Shown: positions 5,638 through 7,044 of the stretch, piece by piece
Numbering within the stretch: position 1 is the stretch's first letter
Layout of the letters: each line of letters opens with the position of its first letter
Assembly (NCBI GenBank): GCA_036558305.1
Contig: DATBFX010000622.1
Location: 1 to 7,044, forward strand
Reading direction: 5' to 3'
Source: DATBFX01 sp036558305
GTDB taxonomy: Bacteria; Chloroflexota; Chloroflexia; Thermomicrobiales; UBA6265
DNA length: 7,044 nucleotides
The notes under the pieces: generated by a model
The model's input: the letters and a program-made list of their open reading frames with translations, nothing else
The model's database searches: none
What the model was told of the DNA's origin: nothing
Made by a program: the position numbers and the translations under genes

Positions 5638-6078
5638 ATGCGCTCGCCACGATCGATGTTCGCGATGGTTGCGGTTGCGGCTCTGGCGTCGGTATTCGCG
5701 CTGTCGGCGTTCGCCGGCAGCGTGGGGGCGGAAAAGATCAGTTCTCGGGACGGAAGCGAGGTGCCTCCCAAGGGATGCCCGCCCGGGTGGGAGCAGGCCA
5801 CGCATCCGCTGAATCCGCAACTCGGGTGCTTGCCGACGCGCGAGCAGGCGGCGACGGGGCACGAGGAGAACGACCCGAATCCCGGCGACTGCCCCGAGGG
5901 TACCGTGAGGGCGACCCCGCCGTTGAATCCGGCGCTCGGCTGCATCGCGGCGACGATCGCGGTCGAAACCGGGGGCGAACTGCACCCCGAGCCCTGCCCT
6001 GACGGATGGGTGGAGGCAGAACCGCCGGTGAATCCGGAGTTGGGATGCTTGCCCGATACGTTGGTGGCGGCGTCGTAG
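5638..6078 (+). CDS. Secreted protein with three C-x16-C 'NP-x-LGC' repeats, 146 aa
   Basis: ATG 5638 is preceded by AAGGGGG (5625-5631) at 6 bases and opens a classic signal peptide: basic 'MRSPRS', a hydrophobic core from about residue 7 to 26, and cleavage sites after A26 or A31 (S-V-G-A). An in-frame extension upstream to 5425 lacks such features and is rejected. The mature part is acidic, Pro-rich and built on three units of C-P-x-G-[WT]-x-x-A-x-[HP]-P-[LV]-N-P-x-L-G-C at residues 47-64, 85-102 and 120-137, each with exactly 16 residues between cysteines. The linkers are acidic and variable. Six cysteines in three equal pairs suggest one disulfide per unit. I do not recognise a named family; a role in binding at the cell surface is possible but unsupported. 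The stop TAG (6076-6078) is followed 21 bases on by a terminator hairpin. Confidence 0.8.
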   Translation: MRSPRSMFAMVAVAALASVFALSAFAGSVGAEKISSRDGSEVPPKGCPPGWEQATHPLNPQLGCLPTREQAATGHEENDPNPGDCPEGTVRATPPLNPALGCIAATIAVETGGELHPEPCPDGWVEAEPPVNPELGCLPDTLVAAS

Positions 6079-6084
6079 CCCCGG

Positions 6085-6111
6085 CCCCCTAACCCCCGAC
6101 CCCCTTCCCCC
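6085..6111 (-). other. G-quadruplex motif on the minus strand (four C5 runs on plus)
   Basis: Runs of five C at 6085-6089, 6093-6097, 6100-6104 and 6107-6111 are separated by TAA, GA and TT. On the minus strand this is G5-AA-G5-TC-G5-TTA-G5, a textbook short-loop quadruplex motif; the plus strand could form an i-motif. The last two runs also form the left arm of the terminator stem. Confidence 0.6.
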
Positions 6112-6136
6112 GACCGTCGGGGGGAAGGGGGCTTTT
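6100..6136 (+). terminator. Intrinsic terminator after the secreted repeat protein
   Basis: CCCCCTTCCCCC (6100-6111) pairs with GGGGGAAGGGGG (6120-6131), 12 perfect pairs around an 8-base loop, followed by CTTTT (6132-6136). This is the clearest factor-independent terminator in the window. It separates the secreted protein from the aminopeptidase gene. Confidence 0.75.
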
Positions 6137-6197
6137 GCGTGGTGGTGGTATAAGGTCGAGGACTGGATGGTATGGACGAGTGAAAGGGATGCGCAGG

Positions 6198-7044
6198 GTG
6201 CCGGATCCGCGGATGGAGAAGTGGGCGAGGGTGCTGGTCGGGTACTCGATCGACGTCAAACCGGGGGAGACGGTGGCGATCACCGGCGGGGTGGCGGCGG
6301 AGCCATTGCTGCGGGCGATCTACCGCGAGGTGGTGGCAAGGGACGGTTTGCCGGTGATGATCCCGGTATTGCCGGGATTGACGTCGCTGCTGGTGGCGAA
6401 CGGTTCGGACGCGCAACTGGAGTACGTGTCGCCGGTCGAGGCGTTCGTACGGAACGGGGTCGACGCGATGATCACGGTCGGCGCCGAAACGAACACGCGC
6501 GTTAATTCGGGGATCGATCCCGCGCGGCAACGCGTCTACCAGCGGGCGCGGGCAAAATTGCTCCAGACCTCGTTGCAGCGGGCGGCGACGGGGGAGTTGC
6601 GGTGGTCGAGCACGCTCTATCCGACCGACGCCTACGCGCAGGACGCCGAGATGGCGACAGAGGACTTCGCCGAGTTCGTCTTCGCCGCCTGCAAGCTGAA
6701 CCAACCCGACCCGGTGGCCGCCTGGACCGCGCTCCACGACGAACAGGCGCGGTTGATCGACTGGCTGGCGGACAAGGACGAGATCCACGTGGTCGGGCCG
6801 GACACCGATCTCCGGCTCTCGGTCAAAGGGAGAACCTGGATCAACTCGGACGGGCACCGCAACTTCCCGTCGGGAGAAATCTTCACGGGTCCGATCGAGA
6901 CCACGGCGACCGGGCGCGTCCGGTGTTCCTTCCCGGTGGTGACGAACGGGCGGGAGATCGCGGACATCCGGTTGCGGTTCGAGGCCGGGAAGGTGGTCGA
7001 GGCGAGCGCGGCGAAAAACGAGGAGTACCTGCTCCAGATGATCG
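6198..7044 (+). CDS. M29-family metallo-aminopeptidase (AmpS/AmpT-like), 3' truncated
   Basis: The frame is open to the window end, giving 282 residues of a protein usually near 370-410. I chose GTG 6198 because it gives the typical 'PDPRMEKWARVLVGYS' beginning and AAAGGGA (6183-6189) sits 8 bases upstream; ATG 6189 is in frame but would overlap that site. 'VKPGETVAITGG' and 'AAEPLLRAIYREVV' are the N-terminal domain. 'STLYPTDAYAQDAEM' and 'VVGPDTDLRLSVKGRTWINS' lead to 'FPSGEIFTGP', whose E227 corresponds to the first metal-binding glutamate. The other metal ligands (Glu, His, Tyr, His, Asp) lie beyond the window. M29 enzymes release N-terminal residues from peptides, using two divalent metals, in the cytosol. 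TATAAG (6149-6154) is a possible -10, but no -35 is clear, as the terminator occupies that place. Confidence 0.92.
   Translation, partial: MPDPRMEKWARVLVGYSIDVKPGETVAITGGVAAEPLLRAIYREVVARDGLPVMIPVLPGLTSLLVANGSDAQLEYVSPVEAFVRNGVDAMITVGAETNTRVNSGIDPARQRVYQRARAKLLQTSLQRAATGELRWSSTLYPTDAYAQDAEMATEDFAEFVFAACKLNQPDPVAAWTALHDEQARLIDWLADKDEIHVVGPDTDLRLSVKGRTWINSDGHRNFPSGEIFTGPIETTATGRVRCSFPVVTNGREIADIRLRFEAGKVVEASAAKNEEYLLQMI

Noticed and set aside
5421..6857. Long minus-strand open frame of 478 codons
   Set aside because: It lies opposite the secreted repeat protein and the aminopeptidase, both with strong family or motif evidence; its product is Arg/Pro/His-rich, as expected of a GC-rich shadow.

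Overview
This is a very GC-rich stretch with Shine-Dalgarno-type starts and only plus-strand genes. Protein flavour (Pab87-type serine hydrolase, short-loop Cys/Met-metabolism PLP enzyme, double DUF4389 membrane protein, M29 aminopeptidase of the 'FPSGEIFTGP' type) and C-rich/G-rich intergenic palindromes suggest a Chloroflexota-like bacterium, possibly Thermomicrobia. That placement is inference from resemblance; no search was run.

Layout, left to right. (1) 1-1214: 3' part of a beta-lactamase-like serine hydrolase, followed by a REP-like imperfect palindrome (1276-1342). (2) 1476-1504: an AT-rich island that reads as a minus-strand promoter with an operator-like dyad in its spacer. (3) 1488-1951: a small conserved-type protein broken by a -1 frameshift at a G run. 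(4) 1952-2424: no gene, but a large stem-loop at 2116-2166. (5) 2425-2751: a 108-residue hypothetical protein with an excellent ribosome binding site. (6) 2854-3210: an antibiotic-biosynthesis-monooxygenase (ABM) type protein interrupted by an in-frame TAG at codon 17. (7) 3384-4556: an intact cystathionine gamma-synthase/lyase-family PLP enzyme. (8) 4723-5331: a membrane protein made of two DUF4389 units exactly 92 residues apart. (9) 5332-5637: a gene-free stretch with a terminator-like hairpin, a perfect 28-bp palindrome that overlaps an alternative hairpin, and two further small hairpins. (10) 5638-6078: a small secreted protein with three copies of a C-x16-C 'NP-x-LGC' motif. (11) 6100-6136: a terminator hairpin whose left arm belongs to a four-run G-quadruplex motif. 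(12) 6198-7044: 5' part of an M29 metallo-aminopeptidase.

The genes look like a series of independent single-gene units, not one operon: gaps are 100-300 bases, most carry hairpins, and several genes have their own ribosome binding site. There is no obvious shared pathway; a serine hydrolase, a sulfur-amino-acid PLP enzyme and an aminopeptidase are at most loosely linked through peptide and amino-acid turnover. The best candidates for something undescribed are the triple C-x16-C secreted protein with its structured leader, and the cluster of two disrupted small genes at 1.5-3.2 kb, which is either local gene decay or base-call error. I saw no tRNA, rRNA, CRISPR array, transposase or phage gene.
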